DNA of 64,000 nt from Branchiostoma floridae (lineage: Eukaryota > Chordata > Leptocardii > Amphioxiformes > Branchiostomatidae): contig NC_049997.1 of the NCBI RefSeq assembly GCF_000003815.2, positions 13,855,533-13,919,532 on the forward strand, given 5' to 3'. Position numbers and translations under genes: made by a program. Every line of letters begins with the position of its first letter. Within the stretch, counting starts at the first letter, position 1. Below the pieces are notes generated by a model. It saw only the letters and a program-made list of their open reading frames with translations. It was not told the DNA's origin and did no database searches. Below are positions 44,192 to 55,454 of the stretch, in pieces.

Positions 44192-45199
44192 TGAGAGCAT
44201 TCTTCTAAACTTGCTAATTGTGCGACTATAAGTAAACTATTAACAACATTATGACAAGATGAGAGACAAAACAAAACAAAGCTGTTTTGTTGCATACACT
44301 AAAATCTCCATGTCTAGATGATGTATGGACGATTTAAACATATAAAAAATGTTGAAAACTATGATTGAAACACTTGTTTCTTTAAATGTCACCTATCAAT
44401 TGAATGCTAACAATACGAATATGCGTGTGTTTGGAGCTATTATACTTTGAATCAATTTTAAAGTTTTAGGAGTTACAACTTCAACTGTGGGCTATCAAAT
44501 CTGGGTATTTCATAATCTATGACATGTATTTTTACATAGCAGTTGGCAAACGGCCACGTCACCTACGCAGCATATTTTGAGTTTCACGAGGAACATGAGC
44601 CAAGAACATATACAAAGTGTATGTTTTTTTTAGAATCGTAGCAGTCTAGGAATGTATTTTTTGGGTGTAGAATACTTATATGTATATATGATCCTGTATT
44701 ATACATGTATTTGATCTGTATATGGAAATGTTTGTATTATGCCTAAAATGTTGTTTTTCCTGTTGCCCGACCGACCCAAGCAAAATCTACTGAACCTCCC
44801 TGCCTCGGGCTTAAACTTCCCGTAGCGCTAAATTTAGATCGGCGGGCTGACTGCCTTGGGCCCCCGAATAAACTGGCTAGCTGCCCGATTCAGGCTGGCA
44901 TCCACTGGTAACCGAATGTAGCCTTTTCTTGGTCGACCGCTAGCGCTAGTACTTTGATGGACATTAAAATTTTGATCTGACATCTGAGTCATGAAAATAT
45001 CGGAAAACCGTTTGCCAATATGTTCTCTTCATTTAGGTTTAAATAGTAAATTGTGCCTGTACAGTGTATATCTGAATAAATATTTGAATATGATGTTGAA
45101 AACACAAGTGTACTGATGTTTTTCAAATTTTACATTATCAAAAATTTCTTGTTAGATCATTAGAATTTCCACCTATACCAATATCATTTTACGGGCCTG

Positions 45200-45818
45200 T
45201 AAGGCCATATTGATTTGCATATAAGGATTCCAGCAAACAGGAACCTCCAAATTGATGCTCGAAAAGAAACTATGAACAAGAAAAGTTGCCTTTATTATGA
45301 AATCTAAATAAGGGGTCAGGAAGTTTGAACAAATTTACTGAAAACATGGAGTATGGTATACCGAACAATAGATCCTTCATTTCTGTTCTTTCACATCTTC
45401 TTCTACGATCTTAGAATTGAACTTGCCATTCTATGACATTTATGATAATATTAGAATCTAGTAGACGGTTTTTCTAGAATATATATACTGTAAATGCATT
45501 TAAGTTCGCGGGGATTTAATTTCGCGGTAGCGGGGAAAATGACTTTTCGGGGTGGATTTAATTTCGCGGTAACACCATCGACTGCGATCTAATACCTTTA
45601 TAGAAAAATGTTCGCGGTGGATTTAAGTTCACGGTAAAGTGGTCGCCGCGAAAACCGCGAACATTAATCCACCGCGAACATTTCTGCATTTACAGTATAT
45701 TTGCATTCTATTTCATACCTTTGCTCATTTCCAGCTGCTTTGTACCATTTATAGTATGGATGAAAAGTTTTTTATCTATTTTTGAAAACGGTGCCATTCA
45801 TATAATCAAATGACCTTA
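45200..45818. mobile_element. TAAGGCCAT-type MITE carrying a nested MITE
   Basis: Outer ends TAAGGCCATATTGATTTGCA and (complement) TATAATCAAATGACCTTAA match the family member at 36906-37267. The 619-base length includes the MITE family 1 copy at 45486-45697, so the older element was about 405 bases before the insertion. Confidence 0.6.
45486..45697. mobile_element. MITE family 1, copy 5, nested
   Basis: A full-length 212-base copy with intact TA-CTGTAAATGCATTTAAG and TGCATTTACAG-TA ends, inserted within the TAAGGCCAT-type element. Its intact ends make it a comparatively young insertion. Confidence 0.85.
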
Positions 45819-45844
45819 ATGAAAACACACGCTTTTACAAACAC

Positions 45845-45847
45845 GGG

Positions 45848-45903
<56 letters not shown>

Positions 45904-45922
45904 CGTTCATGCATACACACAA

Positions 45923-45953
<31 letters not shown>

Positions 45954-46265
45954 CACATGCATACACACACACGCACGCACGCACACGCACACATGCACGC
46001 ACATACACGCGCACTTGCACGCACATACACGCACATCATGACATACATACATACATACATACAGTAACACACACACATGCACGCATAGGCGCAGATATAC
46101 ACACATACACAATTACGCACACACATACACACGTACACACACACACTTACGGATGCATTTAAAAAAACACACACACACAAACACACACGCATACACACAG
46201 AGACGTACACACACGCGCGCGCGCATTTACTAACACATGTGCATTTACAAACACACACACAAACA
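45845..46265. repeat. CA-rich microsatellite, about 420 bases
   Basis: Almost continuous alternating CA with GCAC, TACA and ATAC interruptions and short AT and CG runs. Translations give artificial Cys-Val or Thr-His repeats and do not represent a gene. Alternating purine-pyrimidine DNA of this length can adopt Z-DNA. Confidence 0.9.
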
Positions 46266-46963
46266 ACATATCTACAAAGACTTTTACACATTTAAGTTGC
46301 AACTTACCATTGTAACCCTGTTGAGCGACCGCTTCTTCTTTGTCGATACAAACTTTGTTTTTCGTGATGTGAAAGTTCCGTTACGTAAATATATTAGTCT
46401 GCTGTGTTCATCATGTACAACCTAGATTGGGAAATAAACCGTAAATTAGTTTTGGGAAAGCCTACAAAACAGGACGGTGGAAGGAAGACCAATCAAGTAA
46501 CCACTGTCCTGATGACGTCACACTATTTTTTCGCCACTTCGCTGTCCTACAGGCACAACAGGGGCGGCTTCCTTTTTATGTTCATCTTTCTGTAAGGTAA
46601 GCTTACCATTTTATCAAATAGATTATGGTGGCACGAAAAGAGAAGATAGAAAAGTGTCACTAGCAAATGCAATGATATGTTTAACAAGTAGCTTTTAACC
46701 TAACTATAACGTATCAAAGCTGCGGTCACAGTCGTGGTGGGTTTTCGTACAATTCTGATGTAGAAGGATTTTCAAGCAGGCTGTGACAGAACCAACCACC
46801 GACATTTTGTGTACTAAGATAGTTGAACGTTGCAGGAGACGTACATTTTGTTACAAGTTAGCGATCTAAACTTGCACGATCAAAATGCCCTCAGTTTGTG
46901 ATCGTACGACGATCGTACGACGGATGTTCTGATATGTGTTCCCATGCCAATTTGATTCAAAAC

Positions 46964-47680
46964 CTTGGAAATGTGCACTTTCTCAGTAATGTCATTTAAT
47001 ACAAACATTAAAAAGAAACGACCCTACATTGAGTACCTTGTTTTCGGAAATCAATTATGCATATATAGTAGACAATATTTCAATACAGGAGATTGGGCCT
47101 TGGTAGGTTTGGAGCATTGTATACACACAACCCTGGATTTTCACAGTTATCCATTTTTGCTCAATAGTTTCCACCTAGGCACTTCCAAAACCTTCGAATT
47201 TTGCACTTTCTCAGTAACGTTATATGCCATTTTGCCATGCAAACATTAAAAAGAAACGTCCCTAGATTGTGTGGCTTGCCTTCGGAGACCATTCAATTAT
47301 GCATATATTTATGAGAGTAGACAATATTGCAATACAGGAGATTGGGCCTTGGTAGGTTTGGAGCATTGTATACACACAACCCTGGATTTTCACTGTTATC
47401 CATTTTTGCTCAATAGTTTCACCCTAGGCACTTCGAAAACCTTCGAAATGTTCACTTTCTCAGTAACGTTGTATGCCATTTTGCCATGCAAACATTAAAA
47501 AGAAACACCCCTACATTGAATTGAGTACATTGCCTTTAAAGATTATTCAATTATGCATATATTTATGAGAGTAGACAATATTGCAATACAGGAGATTGGG
47601 TACTGGTTGGCTTGGAGCATTGTATACACACAACCCTGGATTTTCACATTTATCAATTTTTTGCTCAATAGTTTCATCCT
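46964..47680. repeat. Three-copy tandem repeat, about 240-base unit
   Basis: Each unit has GCACTTTCTCAGTAACGT, CAAACATTAAAAAGAAAC, CAATTATGCATATAT, AATACAGGAGATTGGGCCTT, GGAGCATTGTATACACACAA and TTGCTCAATAGTTTC in the same order. Units start near 46964, 47205 and 47447. The short open frames inside simply repeat and do not look like a gene. Confidence 0.8.
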
Positions 47681-48161
47681 AAGCATTTGATACCTTGTAG
47701 TGGTATTAACGTTAGTTACATAGTAGATTACATGTTTAATTTTACGGACATTGTGGGTACGATATCTTACGTTGTTTTAACAACAGTTAAGCACGACAAG
47801 AAATTTGAAGTGGCCTCCAGCCGAACGGGAACCTTTCAAATTAATCGGCTTCATGTCATCCTTCCCCGAAGCAATACACGCAAGGCTTGAATGAAAACAA
47901 AACCTTAAATATTACGTGGACATCAAAGAAAAGGAAGCATGGTGAATGGCGAGGTCATTTCGTAGTAGGATTTTGGTGCCGTGAAGACTTTTCAAACAGG
48001 CTGCAGCAGAACCATACATAGCCAAGTATCTAAGACAGCAGTTTTTAAGCTACATTTTGCAGGATACATTCGGTGTCATACAGCCAGAAAAGGCTCGTCT
48101 GAGGAGTCTGTGAGTAATTTTTCCAAGCAGAGGTTTCGGTCTTGTGTCGATATTTTTAACA

Positions 48162-48336
48162 TCACATTTCCAAAGCGGAGCCTGGAAACATAAAATAGAC
48201 AAGTATACGAAAAATATAGTTTTACACAAATAATGCCCACGACCATTTTCTTTAAGTCTTGTGTTGTGTTGTGTCTTTTATATCATACTATTCGTTCCCG
48301 AAAGCTGCCCGGCCGGGCCCTGTTTTGGAAATGTGA
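48162..48336. mobile_element. MITE family 2, copy 2
   Basis: Ends TCACATTTCCAAAGCGGAGC and GGCCCTGTTTTGGAAATGTGA match the element at 4147-4346; TTTTATATCATACT and CGTTCCCGAAAGCTGCCCGG are shared internally. The left arm has decayed relative to copy 1. Confidence 0.7.
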
Positions 48337-48386
48337 TTATATACGATGAACTGTTGACAGACGAGTAAGGCATTTTTCTATTGCAG

Positions 48387-48451
48387 GCTTTGGTACGACA
48401 CAGCAATTCCAGTTGTTCCAGGGCCGGATGTAGCTGCAGATTTGCTCATAG
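48387..48451 (+). other. Lone exon-like segment
   Basis: Sixty-five bases between TTCTATTGCAG and GTATGTTG have good splice signals. They encode, in the frame with one base left over at each end, LWYDTAIPVVPGPDVAADLL I. The composition looks like protein-coding sequence, but I find no partner exon. It may be an isolated pseudo-exon or part of a gene that I cannot assemble. Confidence 0.2.
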
Positions 48452-49366
48452 GTATGTTGTTTTTGGCTATATTTTGTCCATCACAGTTCGATTTTAAACC
48501 CTCAATATTGACAGGAAAGACATCGGCAGAATTTCATGTCGACTTGAGTACACATTATTTTTTTTTACAAGTGTGGATTGTTAGATACTCATGCTGTCTT
48601 GTCTTTTTCTAGTTTTTGTGGAACTTAATTTTGTATGTATCTGATGGCTAGACATAATGAGAACTTAATGTCCCCATACCTAACTGTTAGCTGTTATTTC
48701 TTTCATTGATATGACAAGATATCAGATAAACAGCTATTCTATGACAAAAAAAAGTTTTGTACAGTTTATACATTTGTCAAAGTCTTTTTAAAGACGCTTT
48801 CAGTGTGTCAAAATGTGTTTAGTGTGTTTAGGACGAATTTAATGATTTTTAGCCTGTCACCAAAACGTCCGAGTGGCACTATAAGATTATTATAATACTT
48901 TTTTATCACCAGAAGATCTGTGAAGAAAAACTGGCTCACGAGGCAAGGGCGTGCCTAGGGTCGTCGAAGCCGGTCTTCACAGATTGTCTTGCGGTCAAGA
49001 ATAGAGACAAGGGCGAGTCCAGCGAGTCCTTTCATCGGTCAAGACTTGTGACTGGTATTTCATAAGACTAGAAACAACACAGACATTTTACAGTACTGTA
49101 CAATATCGAAAGAAGAAGAAAGCTTCTAAACTTGGATATCACATGTATGTACCTCTTGTTTAGTACTAAGTAGATACTAAGTGCTTACAACACTTCCGTA
49201 AAAAAAGTAAAATATTTTTACCTTGCTTCGTCACTATAAATATTTCTACTTTTCCTGTAGGAAACCTGTCAGACTTACCTCATAATCTAACACTAACAAG
49301 GCGGCAAAACACTAATTATATTTCAGCCATACATAGTATGGTGAAATATATTGTATTCGTAATGTT

Positions 49367-49393
49367 TCTTTCTTTCTTTCTTTCTTTCTTTCT
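49367..49393. repeat. (TTTC)n microsatellite
   Basis: About six and a half TTTC units. Confidence 0.85.
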
Positions 49394-49551
49394 CCTGTCA
49401 AATCTTCAAAGTGATTCATCTCCGCCGTTCCTGGACCGAATGACCTGAAATTCGGCACAAGGGTAGAGTGGGCCAATACCTTGATGCTTTTTTCTCATTT
49501 TTTTCATATCTGCCTCTAAAATGATTTTATTGAGATTTTTTGGTCAATTTT

Positions 49552-50100
49552 AGACCAAAACTGTATATTTTGGCCCCTGTACCTTGGTATTACAACCAAA
49601 TGAGCTGAAATTTGACAGAGATGTGCCTTGGTAATGCCCCCATATAAATTCGATAACACTTTCGGTGTACAGTACAACAAAATGCTTATTTTTGCGATTT
49701 TTTGACCAATTTTTGACCAAAAAAGGACACTTTTGGCCCCTGTACCCTGGTATTACAACCAAATGAGCTGAAATTTGACAGAGATGTGCCTTGATAATGC
49801 CCCCATATAAATTCGATAACACTTTTGGTGTACAGTACAACAAAATGCTTATTTTTGCGATTTTTTGACCAATTTTTGACCAAAAAATGACACTTTTGGC
49901 CCCTGTACCCTGGTATTACAACCAAATGAGCTGAAATTTGACAGAGATGTGCCTTGGTAATGCCCCCATATAAATTCGATAACACTTTTGGTGTACAGTG
50001 CAACAAAATGCTTATTTTTGCGATTTTTGGCCAACTTTTGACCAAAAAAGGACACTTTTGGCTCCTGTACCCTGGTATTACAATTAAATGACCTGAAATT
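49552..50100. repeat. 163-base tandem array
   Basis: Four direct units, with TTGGCCCCTGTACC anchors at about 49570, 49733, 49896 and 50058. They share GGTATTACAACCAAATGAGC, TTTGACAGAGATGTGCCTTG and ATAAATTCGATAACACTTT. The last unit is partial and passes into the larger duplication that follows. Open frames on the minus strand are by-products of the repetition. Confidence 0.8.
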
Positions 50101-51425
50101 TGGTATAGATAGGTATTAGATACTTGGTAACAAGATTCAAGTAAAATTTTTGACATAAACAACTTTAAAATGATTAATTTTGGCACTTTTCTGAGGGGAA
50201 ATTTGTTTTCTTTTGGCCTCCTGACGTGACCTTCCGTGACCCCGCACAGAGCCACACCTGTGCGCGTCAGCCGGAGAGTTAATTGAATCAAAGACCTAGC
50301 CAATCAGCGAAGGGGAGGCCAAAGGCTAATTAGTATTCATAAGCGGGGCCTCATGATCCCATATATAGCAGTGTTCCCGCCAGGGGGAGCGAAGCCCGCC
50401 TAAGGCTCTCGCATTTTAGACTATTCAGAAGGCTTTATATTGTATCAGTTCTTAGGGGCATATCTATGATAATCGCAGCAGTCACTTAACTTCTCTTCAG
50501 GAGTTTAGCGTAACACTATTTCAGGTCAAACCGTCAAAGGCAACTAAAACAAACTTTAACGTTACTGAGTTCAACAGTACTTATAACTTGTTATCCGAAG
50601 TTGAAACGCTAGCGATGGTATTTTCACTGCGCTGTTAGCTCCGTGCGACTGTTGTTGACGGTCTTATAACGGTATATTTTGCACCTCTGTACCCTGGTAT
50701 GAGTAACATTTGGTATAGATAGGCATAAGATAGTTGGTAAAATGATCCAAGTAAAATTTTTGGCATAAAGTACTGTAAAAGGCTTAATTACAGCACTTTT
50801 TTTAGGGGAAATTTGTTTTCTTTCGTTCTCCATGCCATGACCTTTCGGACGTTCACCCCACAGAGCCGACATCTGCACCTGCGTCTAGCCGGCAGGAAGA
50901 GTTACAGTAATTCAATTAATGGTTCAGCCAATCAGCGAAGAGGAAAGCGAGGGCTAATTAATATTCATAAGCGGGACCACACAATACGTTAACTTGAAGA
51001 CTCAGGCCGTACAGACTTCTCGCCAGGATTTTTTCAAAGCGTCGGACAGGGGTCCGGGGGCCGCCGAATGTCCCTGGCGGGGTCCAGGGGCAGGGCCACT
51101 GTGGGGGGGACCCAGGTGGGCGAAGCCCCCCCCGGAAGCTCTTGCATTTTAGACTATTGAGAAGGCTTCTTTTATCAGTTTTTTTAGGGCCATATCTACG
51201 ATAATCGTAGCAGTCACTTACTTCTCTTCAGCAGTTTGACTTTAAAATATTTCGGGTCAAAGCTTCAAAGACAACTAAAACCTCATAAACAACAAACTTT
51301 ACTTAGCTCAAAAGTATACAAAAATATTGTACGGGTTGCCATCCTTAGTTGAAGCGCTTATTTATAGCGCTAGTATCTTCGCTGCGCCGTTAGCCGCCGT
51401 GCGACTTTTGTTGACGGTCTGATAT
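50058..51425. repeat. Large two-copy tandem duplication, 0.6-0.75 kb unit
   Basis: Unit 1 (about 50058-50667) and unit 2 (about 50668-51425) share long blocks in order: CTGTACCCTGGTAT, AAGTAAAATTTTTG.CATAAA, GGGGAAATTTGTTTTCTTT, CCAATCAGCGAAG, ATTCATAAGCGGG, GCATTTTAGACTATT.AGAAG, ATAATCG.AGCAGTCACTTA and TTGTTGACGGTCT. Unit 2 carries about 100 extra GC-rich bases (51030-51130). The first part of each unit is related to the 163-base array, so the repeat is hierarchical. Confidence 0.75.
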
Positions 51426-52609
51426 CCCTACGTCGCCGCCTCGCTGATATTCCCACGGACATGTTTCAAGAAAAATACCCAGCAAAAAACGCTGTTCTGC
51501 GTCTAATTCTATTCTATAAAACATGTGGGACTCAGTGTTACAGTCTAAATATTTTGTAGAAGCACCGCTGTAGGAAAGAAGGTCCAAGCAATGTAAAACA
51601 TCACGTAGCATGAAGTTCGCTGTCAACTGGCACACAGCACATGACTGTTTGAAACTCTAAGTCTAATCAACAGCCGTGTTTGATTGATAGCCGGAGGTCC
51701 TTTGATGAAGTCGGCGAAAGGTGCGTTAGTTAGAAAATCTGCGTTTAGTTTTCATACGTAATTATAAGTTAAACAGTGGCGAGAATGATTATTTTCTCAT
51801 CAATATTTCTCTTCAGAATTATTTGAACTTAATTGTACATCTAAACAATTGGCTTACCTGTGCAATGTTTATATGATTAATGATCAGTGTACTGAAATCA
51901 TGTGTAACGTATGGCTCCTAGTCAATAGATCAGCATTTTCTCTATAGTGACCACCTGTCTGTAGTGGCCACATTTCTATCACTGGACTGGAACTTGCGAA
52001 AACTGCTGTATTTTCTCCAGAGCAAATGTATGTGTTCCTAGTGCTGTTGTTGTTTGACATAAACTTTGAACATTTAAATTGCAAGTAACTTTAAACTGCC
52101 AGAGTTTCAGCCCAATAAAACACTCTCAGCGCCAGGGTATGAACAGACTGACCAGACAGACGAAAATAAATCCTCGAACAAGGTTCAATCGTATCTTCCG
52201 GGTCTGGCAGGAAGTTGTTAAACTAAAATAAGAATAGGCTCGATGGCTGATTGCATACAAAGTAAAACAGTTTAACAGTTTTACAGCTTGAAGAAAACAA
52301 ACGCTCCTACAGTACCTGCACCTGCTTGATAATTATTAAATCGTATGCCGTACTTGAATAAAAAAAGTTCACTGCAATAATAAATGTACCCACATTACAA
52401 GGAGCTTATACTTTTTTAAACTTACACCTAGTTATCGTACTGAAAATTGTTAATGACATTACATGAAGTCATTCAACAATTTTCAGTCATGATGAAAATT
52501 TTCTGAATGGAAGGTGTGATTATTGTCATTTTCTGAAAAATAGAAGCAAGCTCTGTTTTTACCTGGAATCAATTCACAATACCAGTCCACTTTGGGGGAT
52601 AATGTACTG

Positions 52610-52740
52610 TTAAGAGGATGTTCCATTTTTGCGCAGGGGTGATTTGGAACAGTCCAGTGTTGCGTGGGAAGGGGTATGGCTGAAATATGCTGTATTTGCT
52701 CTTAAGCAAATGTCGGCCTTTCTAGTTTTACATAGGTGTT
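52610..52740. repeat. Interspersed repeat upstream of LRR gene B
   Basis: GGTATGGCTGAAATATGCTG then TATTTGCTCTTAAGCAAATG and CGGCCTTTCTAGTTTT occur on the opposite strand at about 29235-29300. GTATGGCTGAAATATAAT also occurs near 29478. It lies 100 bases before the LRR gene B start, so its 5' UTR or promoter is partly repeat-derived. Confidence 0.5.
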
Positions 52741-52839
52741 TATATAAAGTGTATACATGCAATGATACAGAGCTAAATTACCTTGTTTGTATAAAGTCAA
52801 CCATTGTTGTTTTGTTTATGGCAAAGTTTGCACCCCAAG

Positions 52840-54399
52840 ATGCGACGCTCGCACAGATCTAGCCGACTTGGGCTCCCAAGCAGGATTGTAGTTTTGGCTT
52901 TAGTCCTTGTCTCTCTGAATACTATCCACGACTGTCAGGCTAAAAAGATTCCAGAACTGATCAGCTTAGGGTGTGAGGTCTCTGATCTGTACAGTGCTAA
53001 TCTACTTGGGATACGCTGTGACAACATCGGACTATCCACCATTACCAAACTACCCCAGTCACTCTTTGAACTTTGGCTTCCCAACAACGACATTACCACA
53101 TTTCCATGCATGCCATTGTCGTATTTAAACAAACTAGTCCTACGAAACAACAGCATCGCGTGTTTCCCTTGGAAGTGCATGAAAAACATGCCAAAGTTGA
53201 ATTTCTTAGATCTTTCGCAAAACCAGCTTTCCTTCATTAATCTTTTTCCTGCGAAAGGTTTCTTAACCTTTCTAGGGAAGGTGGACGTTTCTTATAACAG
53301 CATTAAGACATTGTCTTTGTGTGATATAGGTATCGACGCCACAGAAGGCTCGACTATACCATATGAAGTGAACATAGGGGGTAACCCTTTCCACTGTGAT
53401 TGTGACATCGCTTGGCTCATTGACGTGGCAAAAATAGCCAAAAAGTGCTGGGGGTCGATATCGACTTATTGTCTGGACTTTTTGGAGGGGGACATGTTTA
53501 CAACCCAGATGTACAACGATCAGTCCTCGTTCCGTTGCGAAACTCCTTCTAGCCTAAAGGGTACAGAGCTCAATAGGTTGGACATTTCAAGCTGTATTTT
53601 ATCGAAAACGATGGAACGAAATGAGACCTCGCGCCATATTCAAACTCCCTGCCTAATAGACAAGTCTTGCGCTACAGAAAGCCTTGATCTTGCTACGTCG
53701 TCTTTGGCAACAACCATTAGTTCTAACCGAACACAGGCAAGGGAGACATACAATACGTCTCAAAAGATGGAAGAATCATCTAACGTTACTGATTCTACCT
53801 TTATGCCTACTTTGGTTGATACAGATATTTTCAGCCAGCTGAAAACAACGCCAGTAATGCTAACGCTTAAACCAGAAATGTTGAACACCACCTCTGTGTC
53901 AGATATGACAGAACCAGTGAGCATGTCGTCTGAAATAACCGAAGTCGAGATATCAGGGTGGTTCATGACTACTGTTGTTGTTGTTTTGGTTGTTGTTGTT
54001 TGTGGTGTGATGTTAGCTGTGTATCGGGCGATGCTCACAAAAGGACAAAGTAACGTAAACAACATGGCGAATGGTGTAGTTTTCAACAGCATTCCTACAG
54101 GTAATACCAGTCAGAATGACCAGGCTGATGATCAGGAAAATATATATGAAACTATACCAGATGGAGCCGTCCCGTATGCAAAGTCGTATACATTTGATGT
54201 AGCCCAGTATCATATTGGGGACATCCCTGATAACATTCAGAACACTGATACGATTGGTGATCAGAATGGCACGAGCAGCGGTGTGAAATCAGACCCGACT
54301 GCTCCCATGTATGAAACCATACCTGACAAGACTGAACCTTACTCACAGTCGTATGTTTTCGAGGTACCCCAGTATTACTTGGGGGATGGACTAATGTGA
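52840..54399 (+). CDS. LRR receptor B: LRR / membrane helix / two YETIP tail modules, 519 aa
   Basis: Single exon. The first ATG in frame is 52840 (MRRSHRSS...); stop TGA at 54397. A basic N-terminus precedes a hydrophobic signal segment (16-34, ending DCQA). Layout: two-cysteine N-cap (45, 60), LRRs 75-160 (LFELWLPNNDITTF, LNKLVLRNNSIACF, LNFLDLSQNQLSFI, LGKVDVSYNSIKTL), LRRCT from NPFHCDCDIAWL (182-193) to C252, a PCLIDKSC pair (270-277), a Ser/Thr stalk with several N-x-S/T sites, and a membrane helix at about 374-396 with the VVVVCGV core shared by its paralogues. The tail has two modules, IYETIPDGAVPYAKSYTFDV then AQYHIGD (435-461) and MYETIPDKTEPYSQSYVFEV then PQYYLGD (490-516), and stops three residues later. 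Eight tail tyrosines fall at matching module positions. Ligand and partners are unknown. Confidence 0.9.
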   Translation: MRRSHRSSRLGLPSRIVVLALVLVSLNTIHDCQAKKIPELISLGCEVSDLYSANLLGIRCDNIGLSTITKLPQSLFELWLPNNDITTFPCMPLSYLNKLVLRNNSIACFPWKCMKNMPKLNFLDLSQNQLSFINLFPAKGFLTFLGKVDVSYNSIKTLSLCDIGIDATEGSTIPYEVNIGGNPFHCDCDIAWLIDVAKIAKKCWGSISTYCLDFLEGDMFTTQMYNDQSSFRCETPSSLKGTELNRLDISSCILSKTMERNETSRHIQTPCLIDKSCATESLDLATSSLATTISSNRTQARETYNTSQKMEESSNVTDSTFMPTLVDTDIFSQLKTTPVMLTLKPEMLNTTSVSDMTEPVSMSSEITEVEISGWFMTTVVVVLVVVVCGVMLAVYRAMLTKGQSNVNNMANGVVFNSIPTGNTSQNDQADDQENIYETIPDGAVPYAKSYTFDVAQYHIGDIPDNIQNTDTIGDQNGTSSGVKSDPTAPMYETIPDKTEPYSQSYVFEVPQYYLGDGLM

Positions 54400-54992
54400 C
54401 GAGAGAGGAGACATTTTCGTGAAAATGCAAAAGTAAAAGTTTTCTTGTGGCCTTTTGTCAAGCTACTCACACACAATACCGTTAGGCTAACCCTATAGTA
54501 TTGTGTGCGAGTATAAATGTTAAATAAGAGGTACCCTATATCTGCTTGTTTTGGCCAGGTCATTAACATAATTATACTACTGAGTATACCACCAGGATCG
54601 CCCTATTGTATTTTTTTATCAATTTGTTTATTTGTTCAGCTGTTAACAAACAGCCAGGCCTGTCCAACTAGCCGTGTGCGAGTAACAAAAAGGGTCACCT
54701 TACATCTACTTGTTTTTTAATCAGGTCATTAGACTAATTATACTATGCCATTAGGCTCGTCCTATTTTAAGCTCTGATTGGTTAATGTCGGGAAAATAAA
54801 TAATAAAAAGAAAACACCTGCAAGAGCAATATGTTTTTCCTATAGGAGGAAACATGAATGGACGAATAGCACTACAGACACTTAACTTTATTTTATAGAC
54901 AACATGGCCGTATGCATACAACTTACAAGGTCTCACAGGTGTAAACAATGTCATAAATAGGGCAGGGGATGTTCTTAAGGGTGAGAGAGGGG

Positions 54993-55454
54993 TGAGTGAG
55001 TGTGTGAGTGAGTGAGTGAGTGAGTGAGTGAGACGAGTGTACACGTGAGACGAGTGAGTGAGTGAGTGAGTGGGACGAGTGAGTAAGTGAGTGAGTGAGT
55101 GCGTGCGTGAGACGAGTGAGTGAGTGAGTGAGTGAGTGAGTGAGTGAGTGAGACGAGTGGGTGAGTGGGTGGGTGAGTGAGTGAGTGAGTGAGAGTGAGT
55201 GAGTGAGTGAGTGAGTAAGTGGATGAGTGAGTGAGTGAGTGAGTGAGTGAGTTAGTGGGTGAGTGGATGAGTGAGTGGATGAGTGAGTGCGTGAGTGTGT
55301 GTGTGAGTGAGTGAGTGAGTGTGTGAGTGAATGAGTGAGAGGGGTGAGTGAGTGCGTGCGTGAGTGAGTGAGTGAGTGAGTGAGTGAGTGAGTGAGTGAG
55401 TGAGTGAGTGAGTGAGTGAGAGAGAGAGAGTGGGCCAGTGAGTGAGAGAGAGAG
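54993..55454. repeat. (TGAG)n satellite, about 460 bases
   Basis: Long runs of GTGA/TGAG tetramers are broken by short GACGAG, GTGCGTGC and GGTG insertions that recur at intervals, so there is a loose higher-order unit. The minus strand reads as Leu-Thr-His-Ser repeats with no stop for 169 codons; this is a consequence of a stop-free tetramer and not a gene. Confidence 0.9.

Larger units (their letters stand above)
42617..52839. other. 10 kb between LRR genes A and B, repeat-filled
   Basis: No further supported gene. Contents, listed separately, are tetramer microsatellites, a foldback MITE, a nested MITE pair, a CA-rich microsatellite, a 240-base tandem array, a MITE family 2 copy, a lone exon-like segment at 48387 and a large hierarchical tandem repeat at 49.55-51.43 kb. 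The segment 48900-49040 shares CTTGCGGTCAAGAA and GCGAGTCCAGCGAGTCCTTT-like blocks with 40490-40540. Confidence 0.5.

Noticed and set aside
45806-46291. Open minus-strand frame of 161 codons rich in Cys and Val
   Set aside because: It is a translation of the CA-rich microsatellite; the cysteine pattern comes from alternating TGTG and TGTA.
49686-50303. Minus-strand open frame of 205 codons with repeated blocks
   Set aside because: Its repetition equals the 163-base tandem array; the open frame is a by-product of the repeat length and composition.
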